Position numbers and translations under genes: made by a program
DNA from: Lachnospiraceae bacterium
GTDB lineage: Bacteria > Bacillota > Clostridia > Lachnospirales > Lachnospiraceae
Reading direction: 5' to 3'
Assembly: GCA_022845955.1 (NCBI GenBank)
Contig: AP025576.1
Location: 1,612,001-1,676,000, forward strand
DNA: 64,000 nucleotides
The notes under the pieces: model-generated
Databases searched by the model: none
What the model was told of the DNA's origin: nothing
Seen by the model: only the letters and a program-made list of their open reading frames with translations
Shown here: positions 54,295-63,090 of the stretch, one piece after another
Position numbering within the stretch: the first letter of the stretch is position 1
Layout: every line of letters begins with the position of its first letter

Positions 54295-54379
54295 TTGCGG
54301 CTTCTTATTCCGGGATGGTACGGCACCGCCGCAGTCATTCCCGAAAGAGGCGGTATTAGTAAAAGGATAAATAAGGAAG

Positions 54380-54428
54380 GAGAATTTTTGGCAGCTTTAG
54401 GCAGGCGGCCTAAAAGTTCTCTTTTTTT
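54380..54428 (+). terminator. Rho-independent terminator upstream of the MerR gene
   Basis: Inner arms TTTAGGC/GCCTAAA (54396-54402, 54408-54414) are held in an outer GAGAA/TTCTC pair, followed directly by T7 (54422-54428). It ends any transcript from the acetyltransferase side. Confidence 0.75.
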
Positions 54429-54481
54429 ATTGTTCAAATCCCTTTGCAGATTCCAAATAAAGGGATTCCAAATAAAAATAC

Positions 54482-54512
54482 TTGACTTTAACGCAGCGTC
54501 ATGGTTTAGACT
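54482..54512 (+). promoter_or_regulatory. MerR-type promoter with 19-bp spacer and ACGCAGCGT dyad
   Basis: TTGACT (54482-54487) and TAGACT (54507-54512) are separated by 19 bp, and the dyad ACGCAGCGT (54491-54499) lies in the spacer. Over-long spacers with a central dyad are the hallmark of MerR-activated promoters, so the regulator gene downstream probably activates itself. Confidence 0.8.
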
Positions 54513-54559
54513 ACAGTTATTCAGGATAACCGGTTATATGAATGAAAGGAAGGGAAAAA

Positions 54560-55309
54560 ATGCAAATGAAGATCAATGAGGCGGCCAGGCTGACAGGGGT
54601 TACGATACGTACGCTTCACTATTACGATCAGATAGGCCTGCTGCGGCCGGAAACGGTAACGGAAACCGGATACCGGCTGTATGGGGATAAGGATATGGAA
54701 CGGCTTTCCCAGATCCTGTTTTTCCGGGAACTGGATTTTTCCCTGGCGCAGATTAAGGAAATGCTGGATTCCCCTTCCTTTGACCGTAAAGAGGCGCTGC
54801 GTGCGCAGCATGAACTGCTGGTGAAAAAAAAGGAAAGGCTGGAGAAGCTGATCGATTTGACAGAACGGAGAATGGAAGGAGATAAGGAAATGAGTTTTCA
54901 GGAGTTCAGTATGGAAGATATCGATCGTTGTAAGGAGAAGTATGCCGAAGAGGTAAAGGAGCGCTGGGGAGGAACCAGGGCCTATGACGAGAGCAAAAAA
55001 AAGACGGACAGCTACAGCCCTGAAAAATGGGAACAGCTGATGCAGCAGAGCAACTCTATTATGCAGGCCTTTGCGGACTGCAGGGATCTGGAACCGGGAT
55101 CCGGGCAGGTACAGGAGCTTGTGGCCAGATGGCAGGATTTTATCAGCAGCAGCTATTACGAATGTACGGATGAAATTCTGGAAGGGCTGGGCCTGATGTA
55201 CACAGCAGACGAGCGCTTCCGTAAGAATATTGACCAGTTCGGTGAGGGTACGGCGCAGCTTATGTCCAGAGGTATCGCCTGCTATATACAGAATAAAAAG
55301 AACCGCTGA
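54560..55309 (+). CDS. MerR-family regulator with TipAS-like antibiotic-binding domain
   Basis: Predicted 249-residue activator. The winged helix-turn-helix (1-75) has KINEAARLTGVTIRTLHYYDQIGLL; a coiled-coil dimer helix follows (80-120). Residues 130-245 match the TipAS domain (globin-like fold), which in Streptomyces TipA binds thiopeptides covalently. ATG 54560 is 5 bases after AGGAAGGG; ATG 54566 is the alternative. Its own promoter shows a 19-bp spacer. Target genes beyond itself are not visible here. Confidence 0.9.
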   Translation: MQMKINEAARLTGVTIRTLHYYDQIGLLRPETVTETGYRLYGDKDMERLSQILFFRELDFSLAQIKEMLDSPSFDRKEALRAQHELLVKKKERLEKLIDLTERRMEGDKEMSFQEFSMEDIDRCKEKYAEEVKERWGGTRAYDESKKKTDSYSPEKWEQLMQQSNSIMQAFADCRDLEPGSGQVQELVARWQDFISSSYYECTDEILEGLGLMYTADERFRKNIDQFGEGTAQLMSRGIACYIQNKKNR

Positions 55310-55375
55310 TAAGCAAGTCGGTGGTCGTCCGCCCGGCCGTCTGTGCCCCGCGGCAGCTGAATCCATTTAAAAAGT

Positions 55376-55405
55376 CCGCAGGATATTTTCTATCCTGCGG
55401 CTTTG
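55376..55405 (+). terminator. Terminator after the MerR-TipAS gene
   Basis: Perfect 10-bp arms CCGCAGGATA/TATCCTGCGG with a 5-base loop, followed by CTTTGTGTT. It lies just before the inositol monophosphatase gene. Confidence 0.7.
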
Positions 55406-55438
55406 TGTTATTCTGGGGAGAGAAAGCGAGGGAAAGAA

Positions 55439-56212
55439 ATGACAATAGATATGGAAAAGCTGATAAAGCTGGTTAAGGAAACGCAGCCTCTGCTCACCAA
55501 TGAAAAAGCAGCGGCTCAGGTGACCGTAAAAGGGATATCCGATTATGTGACCCAGGTGGACTTTCAGGTACAGGAGTTCCTGAAGGAAAGGCTGCGGGAG
55601 GAATGGCCGGAAATCCAGTTTATGGGGGAGGAAAAGGATAACAGTGAGATCGATTTTGACGGTGCCGTATGGATTCTGGATCCGGTGGACGGAACCACCA
55701 ATCTGATCCATGATTTCAGGAACAGCGCGGTATCCCTGGGACTTTGTGACAGAGGGGAAATGGTGTGCGGCGTGGTTTACCAGCCCTTTACGGATGAGGT
55801 TTTTCATGCGCAGAAGGGGAAAGGGGCTTTCCTGAACCGGAAACCCATCCATGTCAGCGCGTCGGCTTCCATGGGGGAAAGCCTGATTTCCATAGGAACT
55901 ACCCCCTATGAACATGCATATGCGGACCGCAATTTTGCCATCTTTAAAAAGGTGTTTCTGGATTGCCAGGATATCCGGCGTATCGGTTCTGCGGCAATTG
56001 AACTGTGCTTTGTGGCCTGCGGACGCCTGGAAGCCTTTTTTGAAATGAATCTGAAGCCATGGGATTTTGCGGCCGGACTGTTGATTATTGAAGAAGCAGG
56101 CGGGACGGTTACGGATTTTGAAGGCGGAAGGCCCTTGCCCTGGGAAAAAGGGAATATTGTGGGAAGTAATGGGAAAATAGGGCGTATACTGGTGGAACAA
56201 TATCTTAATTAA
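55439..56212 (+). CDS. Inositol monophosphatase family protein
   Basis: Predicted 257-residue Mg2+-dependent phosphatase. Metal-binding motifs are GEE (63-65), DPVDGTTN (81-88) and the WDFAAG block with D209. Family members hydrolyse inositol-1-phosphate, fructose-1,6-bisphosphate or PAP; the exact substrate is not fixed by sequence. ATG 55439 has GAGGG upstream. An in-frame GTG/ATG further upstream (55403) would lie in the preceding terminator tail. No membrane segment is seen. Confidence 0.9.
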   Translation: MTIDMEKLIKLVKETQPLLTNEKAAAQVTVKGISDYVTQVDFQVQEFLKERLREEWPEIQFMGEEKDNSEIDFDGAVWILDPVDGTTNLIHDFRNSAVSLGLCDRGEMVCGVVYQPFTDEVFHAQKGKGAFLNRKPIHVSASASMGESLISIGTTPYEHAYADRNFAIFKKVFLDCQDIRRIGSAAIELCFVACGRLEAFFEMNLKPWDFAAGLLIIEEAGGTVTDFEGGRPLPWEKGNIVGSNGKIGRILVEQYLN

Positions 56213-56262
56213 TGCTACAATTATAATACAGGCTGACCAGCCGGAAGGGAGGTACGGATAAG

Positions 56263-57627
56263 ATGCTTGCTAAGTTAACCGCAGTTACAATGGGAATGGT
56301 ACTTTCCTTGAACGGGGTGGAACCGGCCCTTCCGCCGGAGGGCCGGCTGCCGGAGAGGACACGGAAGCAGGAGTCCTGCGAATGGGTGCCGGTGATGAAG
56401 GAAGATCAGAAGATTGCCCGGCCCATGGGAAGCAGCTATGATATCATGCAAGAGGATGCCTATGGCTTCAACGTCTCCGGTCAGTGGACTACAGGGCCGG
56501 GACCTGACGGCATTCCCTGGGGAATCTGGTTTGCCAAGTCCGACGCAGTCCTTCTTGTGGATGTCAGGCCCGCCGTAACGGAGGGGTTCCTGTTCGTCGA
56601 AGAATGGAAGGATACCCAAATAGAACTGGAGCGTACAGCCAGGGAAAACCTGGGTACCGAACTGGACAGTATCCGTTTTTATACCAGGGAAAGCGGCGGG
56701 GATTTGATATATGCCATGGAGTATTCCTGTATCAGGGAAGGGCAGAGATGGTATGTGACCGCCTGCTACCGCTTCGGTGACAGCTATATCGGAGAGTTTA
56801 TAGGGGTGAATCCCTATTCGGCGACGGACTGCAGGGAAGTGACCGTGGGAGCGGCCTCCTCCTTCCGGGAATTGGGAAAAAGTTCCAAAAGGGAAGGGAC
56901 GGACAGCCCGGATAAGAATGGATGGCCGTACCCGTTTCTGCATAATCCCTTCGCTATAACCACATACTATATGGATGAAGAAATCCCGCCGGCACCCTCC
57001 GGGGAACGCAGGGCGGATGATTACGAAATCAAATGGAAGGACGAGGGAATGGAGACTATCCTGCGCGCCCTGCTTGGAAAAAAGAGCGGGCCTGTGATGT
57101 CCAGCGATCTGGATCGATATGAATCGCTGTATATCGTAGGCTGGCTGGGGGATTTTTACCGGGTGGGACTGGGAGATCATATGATGGAAATCCCTGCGGA
57201 AGGAATTGCTATCCGGTCATTGGAGGATGTGAAAGAGTTCCGGAACCTGACCTCCCTGACGGTACAGGTACGGGACCTGTCGGATTTATCGCCTCTGGCC
57301 TCCCTGGAGGGCCTTACCTATCTGAATCTGCTGGTATCCCCCAAACTGTCCACGCTGGACTGGCTGCAGGGAATGACCGGCCTGGAAGAGCTGATGATGT
57401 GGGGGGAATCCTATCCGGAAATCAAGGATATCCGGGTGTTTGAAGGGATGGAAAGCCTCACCTCGGTCATGATTATCCTGCCCTCCATTACAGATATTTC
57501 CGTGTTTGCGGGCCTGCCGAAGCTGGAAACCCTCTGGATAAACTGCAATAAAAACGCAGATATTACACCGGTAAAGGAAGCGGATCAGATCAAAAGCCTG
57601 ATGGTCAACACGGAAGAAATCCGCTGA
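56263..57627 (+). CDS. Leucine-rich-repeat protein of unknown function
   Basis: Predicted 454-residue protein. A short hydrophobic N-terminus (residues 3-20) without a clear cleavage site may be a signal or anchor. Residues 40-210 form a domain I do not recognise. About residues 325-450 carry four or five LRR units of the internalin spacing (LTSLTVQVRDLSDLSPLA, LTYLNLL, LEELMMW, LETLWINCN). AGGGAGG lies 9 bases before ATG 56263. A cell-envelope role is possible but unproven. Confidence 0.75.
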   Translation: MLAKLTAVTMGMVLSLNGVEPALPPEGRLPERTRKQESCEWVPVMKEDQKIARPMGSSYDIMQEDAYGFNVSGQWTTGPGPDGIPWGIWFAKSDAVLLVDVRPAVTEGFLFVEEWKDTQIELERTARENLGTELDSIRFYTRESGGDLIYAMEYSCIREGQRWYVTACYRFGDSYIGEFIGVNPYSATDCREVTVGAASSFRELGKSSKREGTDSPDKNGWPYPFLHNPFAITTYYMDEEIPPAPSGERRADDYEIKWKDEGMETILRALLGKKSGPVMSSDLDRYESLYIVGWLGDFYRVGLGDHMMEIPAEGIAIRSLEDVKEFRNLTSLTVQVRDLSDLSPLASLEGLTYLNLLVSPKLSTLDWLQGMTGLEELMMWGESYPEIKDIRVFEGMESLTSVMIILPSITDISVFAGLPKLETLWINCNKNADITPVKEADQIKSLMVNTEEIR

Positions 57628-57685
57628 AGCCGCCCCCTGTGCCGCCCTGTGGGTGTGAACAGTAATGATTCGGTAAAATTACCAG

Positions 57686-57714
57686 TTCACAGGGGCGGAA
57701 AATGTTGCTATAAT
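57686..57714 (+). promoter_or_regulatory. Sigma-A promoter of the SGNH hydrolase gene
   Basis: TTCACA (57686-57691) and a perfect TATAAT (57709-57714) lie 17 bp apart. Upstream, CCGCCCCCTGTG (about 57631) and GTGAAC (57653-57658) both have partners in the stretch around the -35 (57685-57698), so two hairpins compete for it. Confidence 0.7.
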
Positions 57715-57814
57715 AACGAGAGTCAAATACCCTGCCACACACAAATACAAGAATGAACCGACAGCTAGTTAAGGTAAGGAGGAATACAGGAGAGGGTTCC
57801 CTGTAAGTAAACTT

Positions 57815-59074
57815 ATGAAACGTATGAATAAGCAATGGAAAAGACAGTTTCTGGCCCTGGCCCTTTGTGTCAGCAGTCTTTTTACCCTGAATGTAAATGC
57901 GGCGAAACCCCAGGCGGATACGGTGGATGCAGCGGGAAAAACGCAGACGGAAACCGTACAGCAGACAGAAGCGGCCGGTGATATATGGCAGCAGCAGGCG
58001 GAACTGGAGGCGGCAAATGCGGAAGCATACCGCAAAGCCCAGGAGGAATTCGCAGCCCAGCAGGCGGCATATCAGCAGGCTTTGCTGGAGCAGCAGGCGC
58101 GTGTGCAGCAGGAAACCAGGGAGCAGCAGGAACGTGAGGAAGCCGCAGCCCAGGCCGCCCTTCAGCAGAGCCTGACGGAAGCGGCACTGGCCGCACAGCA
58201 GGAACAGGAAGCCGCAGCCCGGCAGGCAGCAGACCTTGCCGCCAGGCAGGCCCAGGCGGAAGCGGCCGCAGCCCAGGCGGCGCAGTCTCTGCAGACACTG
58301 CCCCAGGACGGGACGATTGCCAACGGGCGTCTGATTGCCGCAGGTCTCTTGTCCGCTCCTATCGATTCCCCGTTAAAAGGAAAGAGCCTTTCGATTCTGG
58401 GAGACAGCATATCCACCTATCAGGGGTATATCCCCTCCGGTTATGCCTGTTTTTATCCGGAATCCGGGAACGATGTGAAGGAGGTGACCCAGACCTGGTG
58501 GATGCAGGTGCTCTATAATACGGGCATGCGCCTTGCGGTGAATGGTTCCTATTCTGCCAGCTCCGTATGCGGGGATTCCCAGGCGGAGGATTCCAGCGCC
58601 GGCTGCAGCGACCGGCGGATTAAGGAACTGGCGGGGGCGGACGGTATGCCGCCGGATGTGATTCTGGTATATCTGGGTGCCAATGATTTTTTCCGCTGTA
58701 TGGATCTGGGAAAATTTGAAGGCATCACGGGCCGCGGTGAAAAATATTATACCAATTTTACGGAAGCTTATGAACGCATGATCCAGAAGCTTCTGAACAC
58801 CTACCCCACATCCCGTATTTACTGCATGACCCTGATTGAAGCCAATTCCGGGGATCATCCCAGAATCAACGAAAAGGGAAATACGATTGCGGACTTCAAC
58901 GGGCGCATCAAAGAAATTGCCGCTGCTTATGGACTGCCGGTGATCGATGTGCATAACTGCGGCATGGAGGTTTATGAACTGAATCATTATACCAGTGACG
59001 GGACCCATCCCAACAAAGAAGGGGCCGCCAAAATGGCTAACTATGTAACGGCGATGCTTCTGCAGACCGCATAG
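57815..59074 (+). CDS. Secreted SGNH/GDSL hydrolase with Gln/Ala-rich coiled stalk
   Basis: Predicted 419-residue protein. A signal peptide (1-29, ending LNVNAA) is followed by a 110-residue Gln/Ala/Glu-rich, probably coiled-coil stalk (about 50-165). The SGNH domain has nucleophile S198 in ILGDSIS, GANDFF and the D/H block DGTHPN. It probably acts on an acetylated or acylated wall or glycan substrate outside the cell. The only good AGGAGG is 34 bases upstream; a small ACAGG/CCTGT hairpin lies between and could bring it closer. The stalk is encoded by CAG/GCA-rich codons. Confidence 0.85.
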   Translation: MKRMNKQWKRQFLALALCVSSLFTLNVNAAKPQADTVDAAGKTQTETVQQTEAAGDIWQQQAELEAANAEAYRKAQEEFAAQQAAYQQALLEQQARVQQETREQQEREEAAAQAALQQSLTEAALAAQQEQEAAARQAADLAARQAQAEAAAAQAAQSLQTLPQDGTIANGRLIAAGLLSAPIDSPLKGKSLSILGDSISTYQGYIPSGYACFYPESGNDVKEVTQTWWMQVLYNTGMRLAVNGSYSASSVCGDSQAEDSSAGCSDRRIKELAGADGMPPDVILVYLGANDFFRCMDLGKFEGITGRGEKYYTNFTEAYERMIQKLLNTYPTSRIYCMTLIEANSGDHPRINEKGNTIADFNGRIKEIAAAYGLPVIDVHNCGMEVYELNHYTSDGTHPNKEGAAKMANYVTAMLLQTA

Positions 59075-59127
59075 GGGATGCAGGCAAAGCTCCGTTTGGC
59101 ATGTGACTGGGGAATCAGGAGGATCGG

Positions 59128-59829
59128 ATGGTATCTGTTCTTTGCTTGCTCTTGGTTTTGATTTACTTATACAGGCATCATTTATACAACAAGCTGGACA
59201 GACGGAAGCTGTCACACAGCTCTTATTATGATGTGACCTTCGGCGGGGAACAAAAATGCAGCGATGAGGTGGTTCGCATCCTCAGGGATGTGGGCGGCTA
59301 TAAAAAAATAGTGGTAAACTGGCATTACGTGGAAAATGGTGAACCTGCCTGTGCCGATGTGATCCTGCTCCATGAAACCGGGATTTACGTGGCGGAGGCC
59401 AAGGATTACCAGGGATGGGTATCCGGGAATCCCGAGGATGAATACTGGGTGCAGACCCTGTGCGGCAGCCAGCTGACTTCCTATAAAAACTACTTTTACA
59501 ATCCCCTGCTAAAAAACAGCGCGTGCATACGCGCCCTGCAGAAGGAACTGCCCGATATGAAATGGCTGCCCTTCTTTTCCCTTGCCATCTTCGGAAATGC
59601 ATGTGAGCTGGAAAACGCCGGTCTTTCGGATAATACATCCAAAATCATTCTGGTGCGTCAGCTTTCCTATACTATTTACGGGATGGTGCGCAGTGCCAGG
59701 AAATTCCTTGCGCCCCAGGTGATAGATGAAATCTATGACAGGCTGCAGGTGCTGCCTTCGACGGAAACAGCCGGAGGAAAGTATTCCGGTCTTGACAAAA
59801 AGGCAGACTTTTATTATAGTAAAAAATAA
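59128..59829 (+). CDS. NERD (nuclease-related) domain protein, membrane-anchored
   Basis: Predicted 233-residue protein. A hydrophobic segment (2-15) precedes a basic stretch, and the NERD domain follows from about residue 40 (GGEQKCSDEVVRIL, DVILLHETGIYVAEAKDYQGWV, the latter with the Glu-x-Lys nuclease motif). AGGAGG lies 5 bases before ATG 59128, 53 bases after the previous stop. NERD proteins are predicted nucleases of unknown role. Confidence 0.85.
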   Translation: MVSVLCLLLVLIYLYRHHLYNKLDRRKLSHSSYYDVTFGGEQKCSDEVVRILRDVGGYKKIVVNWHYVENGEPACADVILLHETGIYVAEAKDYQGWVSGNPEDEYWVQTLCGSQLTSYKNYFYNPLLKNSACIRALQKELPDMKWLPFFSLAIFGNACELENAGLSDNTSKIILVRQLSYTIYGMVRSARKFLAPQVIDEIYDRLQVLPSTETAGGKYSGLDKKADFYYSKK

Positions 59830-59899
59830 TCGGCGGCAGGCGGAAGGATTAGGTTCTTTCTCCGGTTTGGGTATGGCGCCGCCGCATCCCTTATGATAT

Positions 59900-60160
59900 A
59901 TCCGCAAAAGATGAGGAAAAAGAGGAGTACGCATAAACACCCGGCAGAGAGGGAGTCCCGCAGGCTGAAAGGACACCCGGAGGAATGGTATGCGGAAGGT
60001 AGCTTTGGAATCGGAGGCCTGAACAGGCGGTGTTCCTGCCGGTAGGGTTTCCCGTTTTATCCCCGTTAAAGGATTCAATGAGACCGGATTTTTGTCCGGT
60101 GAACAAAGGTGGTACCGCGTAAATACGCCCTTTGCCGTAGGAACGGCAGAGGGCTTTTTG
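59900..60160 (+). promoter_or_regulatory. T-box riboswitch (valine) controlling valS
   Basis: The conserved T-box GGTGGTACCGCG (60108-60119) is followed by the terminator arms GCCCTTTGCCGT and its complement GGGC (60127-60155) and T5. Upstream, TCCGC (59900-59904) and GCGGA (59992-59996) close a stem I with AGTA in GGAGTACG. The specifier loop reads GAATGGTATG, where GTA (59988-59990) is a valine codon. Uncharged tRNA-Val would stabilise the antiterminator and allow valS transcription. Confidence 0.88.
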
Positions 60161-60272
60161 TATGTCGCGGGCAAAGGGCCGGACGGATGGCCCCGCAGAG
60201 CGCGGCAAGCGCTGTTTTTGACTGGAGCACGGCCGAGGCCGTTATGCGCCGCAGGCGCAGAAGGGAGTAAGT

Positions 60273-62933
60273 ATGAGCAAAGAATTGGCAAAAACCTATG
60301 ATCCTCACGGTATTGAGGACCGATTGTATGAGAAGTGGATGGAAAAGAAATATTTCCATGCTAAGGTGGATCGGAGCAAAAAGCCTTTCACCATCGTGAT
60401 GCCCCCTCCGAATATCACGGGGCAGCTCCATATGGGACATGCCCTGGACAATACCATGCAGGATATCCTGATCCGTTTTAAAAGAATGCAGGGCTACAAT
60501 GCGCTCTGGCAGCCGGGAACGGATCATGCCAGCATCGCAACGGAAGTTAAAATCATCGAGAAGCTGAAGGAAGAAGGCATTGACAAGCACGATCTGGGAA
60601 GAGAAAAATTCCTGGAAAGAGCCTGGGAATGGAAAAAGGAATACGGCGGAAGGATTACCGGACAGCTCCGGAAGCTGGGTTCCTCCTGTGACTGGGACAG
60701 GGAACGCTTCACCATGGATGAAGGCTGCAATAAGGCGGTTACGGAAGTGTTCTGCAAAATGCATGAAAAAGGCTGGATTTACAAAGGCAGCAGAATCATT
60801 AACTGGTGTCCTGTCTGCAATACCTCCATATCCGATGCGGAGGTGGTTTACGAGGAACAGGCGGGCCATTTCTGGCATATCAAATACCCGCTCCTGAATG
60901 CGGACGGATCGCCCAGTACCACGGAGTTCCTGGAGTTTGCAACGACACGTCCGGAAACCATGCTGGGGGATACCGCGGTGGCGGTGAACCCGGATGACGA
61001 ACGGTATACCGCTCTTATCGGAAGGAAAGTGCTTCTTCCCCTGATGAACCGGGAAATCCCCATTGTGGCGGATTCCTATGTGGATATGGAATTCGGCACC
61101 GGCGTGGTAAAAATCACCCCGGCCCATGACCCTAACGACTTTGAGGTGGGAAAACGCCATAACCTGCCTGAAATCAATATTATGAACGATGACGCCACCA
61201 TCAGCGAAAACGGCGGGAAGTTTGCTGGTATGGACCGTTATGCAGCCAGGGCCGCTATCGTAAAGGAACTGGAAGAAATGGGGCTTCTGGTAGGAATTGA
61301 AGATTACAGCCACAACGTGGGAACCCATGACAGATGCAAAACTACGGTGGAGCCTCTGATTAAGAAACAGTGGTTCGTGAAAATGAACGAGCTGATCAAA
61401 CCGGCGGTGGAGGGCGTGAAAAACGGGGATATCCGCCTGATACCGGAGCGCATGGACAAGACCTACTTTAACTGGACGGATAACATCCGTGACTGGTGTA
61501 TTTCCAGACAGCTGTGGTGGGGACACCGGATTCCCGCCTATTACTGCGACGAATGCGGAGAAACCGTGGTGGCGGCTCAGATGCCTTCTGTCTGCCCGAA
61601 ATGCGGCGGAACCCACTTTACCCAGGATCCGGATACCCTGGATACCTGGTTTTCCTCCGCCCTGTGGCCCTTCTCCACGCTGGGATGGCCCGAAAAAACC
61701 GAAGATCTGGACTATTTTTATCCTACGGATGTCCTTGTTACCGGCTACGATATCATTTTCTTCTGGGTCATCCGCATGATCTTTTCCGGTTATGAGCAGA
61801 TGGGGGAAAAGCCCTTCTCCACCGTGCTTTTCCACGGGCTTGTGAGGGATTCCCAGGGCAGGAAAATGTCCAAATCCCTTGGAAACGGGATTGATCCGCT
61901 GGAAATTATTGATCAGTACGGCGCCGACGCGCTGCGTCTCACCCTGATTACCGGTAATGCCCCCGGAAATGACATGCGCTTCTATTATGAAAAGGTGGAA
62001 GCCAGCCGTAACTTTGCCAATAAGGTGTGGAACGCGTCCCGCTTCATTATGATGAATATGGATGGCAAGACCATTCCTGCCGATGCGGATAAAAAGCTCC
62101 AGCCTGTGGATAAATGGATCCTTTCCAAGCTGAACCGTGTGGTAAAAGAAGTGACCGACAACATGGAGAACTTCGAACTCGGCATTGCGGTACAGAAGAT
62201 ATATGATTTCATTTGGGATGAATTCTGTGACTGGTATATCGAAATGGTGAAGCCCAGGCTTTACGATACCGATGATGCCGACAGCCAGGCAGCCGCTCTC
62301 TGGACGCTGCAAAATGTGCTGCAAAGCGCATTGAAGCTGCTGCATCCTTTCATGCCTTTTGTAACGGAAGAGATTTTCTGCACCCTCCAGGAAGAAGAGG
62401 AATCCATCATGATTTCCCGGTGGCCGCTGTACCGGGAAGACTGGAATTATGCCGCGGAGGAAAAGGATATTGAAATCATTAAAGAGGCTGTGCGCGGCAT
62501 CCGTAATGTAAGAAGCTCCATGAACGTACCGCCCAGCAAAAAAGCAAGGGTGATTGTGGTGAGCGCCAGTGCGGATATCGTTAAGGCGTTTACGGAAGGA
62601 AAGCTGTTCTTTGGTTCCCTGGCCTACGCTTCCGATGTGACCGTCCAGGCGGATCGGTCCGGCATCGCGGAGGATGCGGTTTCCGTAGTGATTGCGGGGG
62701 CGACCTGCTACATCCCGTTTGCGGAATTAGTGGATATTGCCCAGGAAATAGAGCGTCTGGAAAAAGAGGAAAAGAAGCTGCAGGGAGAACTTGCCCGTGT
62801 CAATGGCATGCTCAGCAATGAAAAGTTCCTGTCCAAGGCGCCGGAGAGCAAGATAGCGGAAGAAAAAGATAAGCTGGATAAATATACCCGGATGATGGAA
62901 CAGGTAAAAGAGCGGCTGGATGCATTGAGATAA
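60273..62933 (+). CDS. valS: Valine--tRNA ligase
   Basis: Predicted 886-residue class I synthetase. The HIGH motif reads HMGH (53-56) in [15 protein letters not shown], the KMSKS motif is present as residues 531-535, the editing domain has [15 protein letters not shown], and a C-terminal coiled coil closes the protein. Length and motif order are those of bacterial ValRS. It charges tRNA-Val. The valine T-box directly upstream confirms the amino acid. GGGAGTAAGT precedes ATG 60273. Confidence 0.98.
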   Translation: MSKELAKTYDPHGIEDRLYEKWMEKKYFHAKVDRSKKPFTIVMPPPNITGQLHMGHALDNTMQDILIRFKRMQGYNALWQPGTDHASIATEVKIIEKLKEEGIDKHDLGREKFLERAWEWKKEYGGRITGQLRKLGSSCDWDRERFTMDEGCNKAVTEVFCKMHEKGWIYKGSRIINWCPVCNTSISDAEVVYEEQAGHFWHIKYPLLNADGSPSTTEFLEFATTRPETMLGDTAVAVNPDDERYTALIGRKVLLPLMNREIPIVADSYVDMEFGTGVVKITPAHDPNDFEVGKRHNLPEINIMNDDATISENGGKFAGMDRYAARAAIVKELEEMGLLVGIEDYSHNVGTHDRCKTTVEPLIKKQWFVKMNELIKPAVEGVKNGDIRLIPERMDKTYFNWTDNIRDWCISRQLWWGHRIPAYYCDECGETVVAAQMPSVCPKCGGTHFTQDPDTLDTWFSSALWPFSTLGWPEKTEDLDYFYPTDVLVTGYDIIFFWVIRMIFSGYEQMGEKPFSTVLFHGLVRDSQGRKMSKSLGNGIDPLEIIDQYGADALRLTLITGNAPGNDMRFYYEKVEASRNFANKVWNASRFIMMNMDGKTIPADADKKLQPVDKWILSKLNRVVKEVTDNMENFELGIAVQKIYDFIWDEFCDWYIEMVKPRLYDTDDADSQAAALWTLQNVLQSALKLLHPFMPFVTEEIFCTLQEEEESIMISRWPLYREDWNYAAEEKDIEIIKEAVRGIRNVRSSMNVPPSKKARVIVVSASADIVKAFTEGKLFFGSLAYASDVTVQADRSGIAEDAVSVVIAGATCYIPFAELVDIAQEIERLEKEEKKLQGELARVNGMLSNEKFLSKAPESKIAEEKDKLDKYTRMMEQVKERLDALR

Positions 62934-63090
62934 TCCAATACCCTGCCGTGGACAAAGCTTTAACCGGCAGATTATCATATGACAGGGCGGAGGCAGCAGG
63001 CGGAAAGCGATTTCCGGCCGTGCTTTCCGCCCCTTGCCTGTCCCGGAAAGGGGGAACCCCGCCGGGAGGGAAGGACACAGGTAAAGGAAG

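Noticed and set aside
60075..62345. Long minus-strand frame (756 codons) opposite valS
   Set aside because: valS on the plus strand is unmistakable; the antisense frame is a codon-bias shadow with no known domain.
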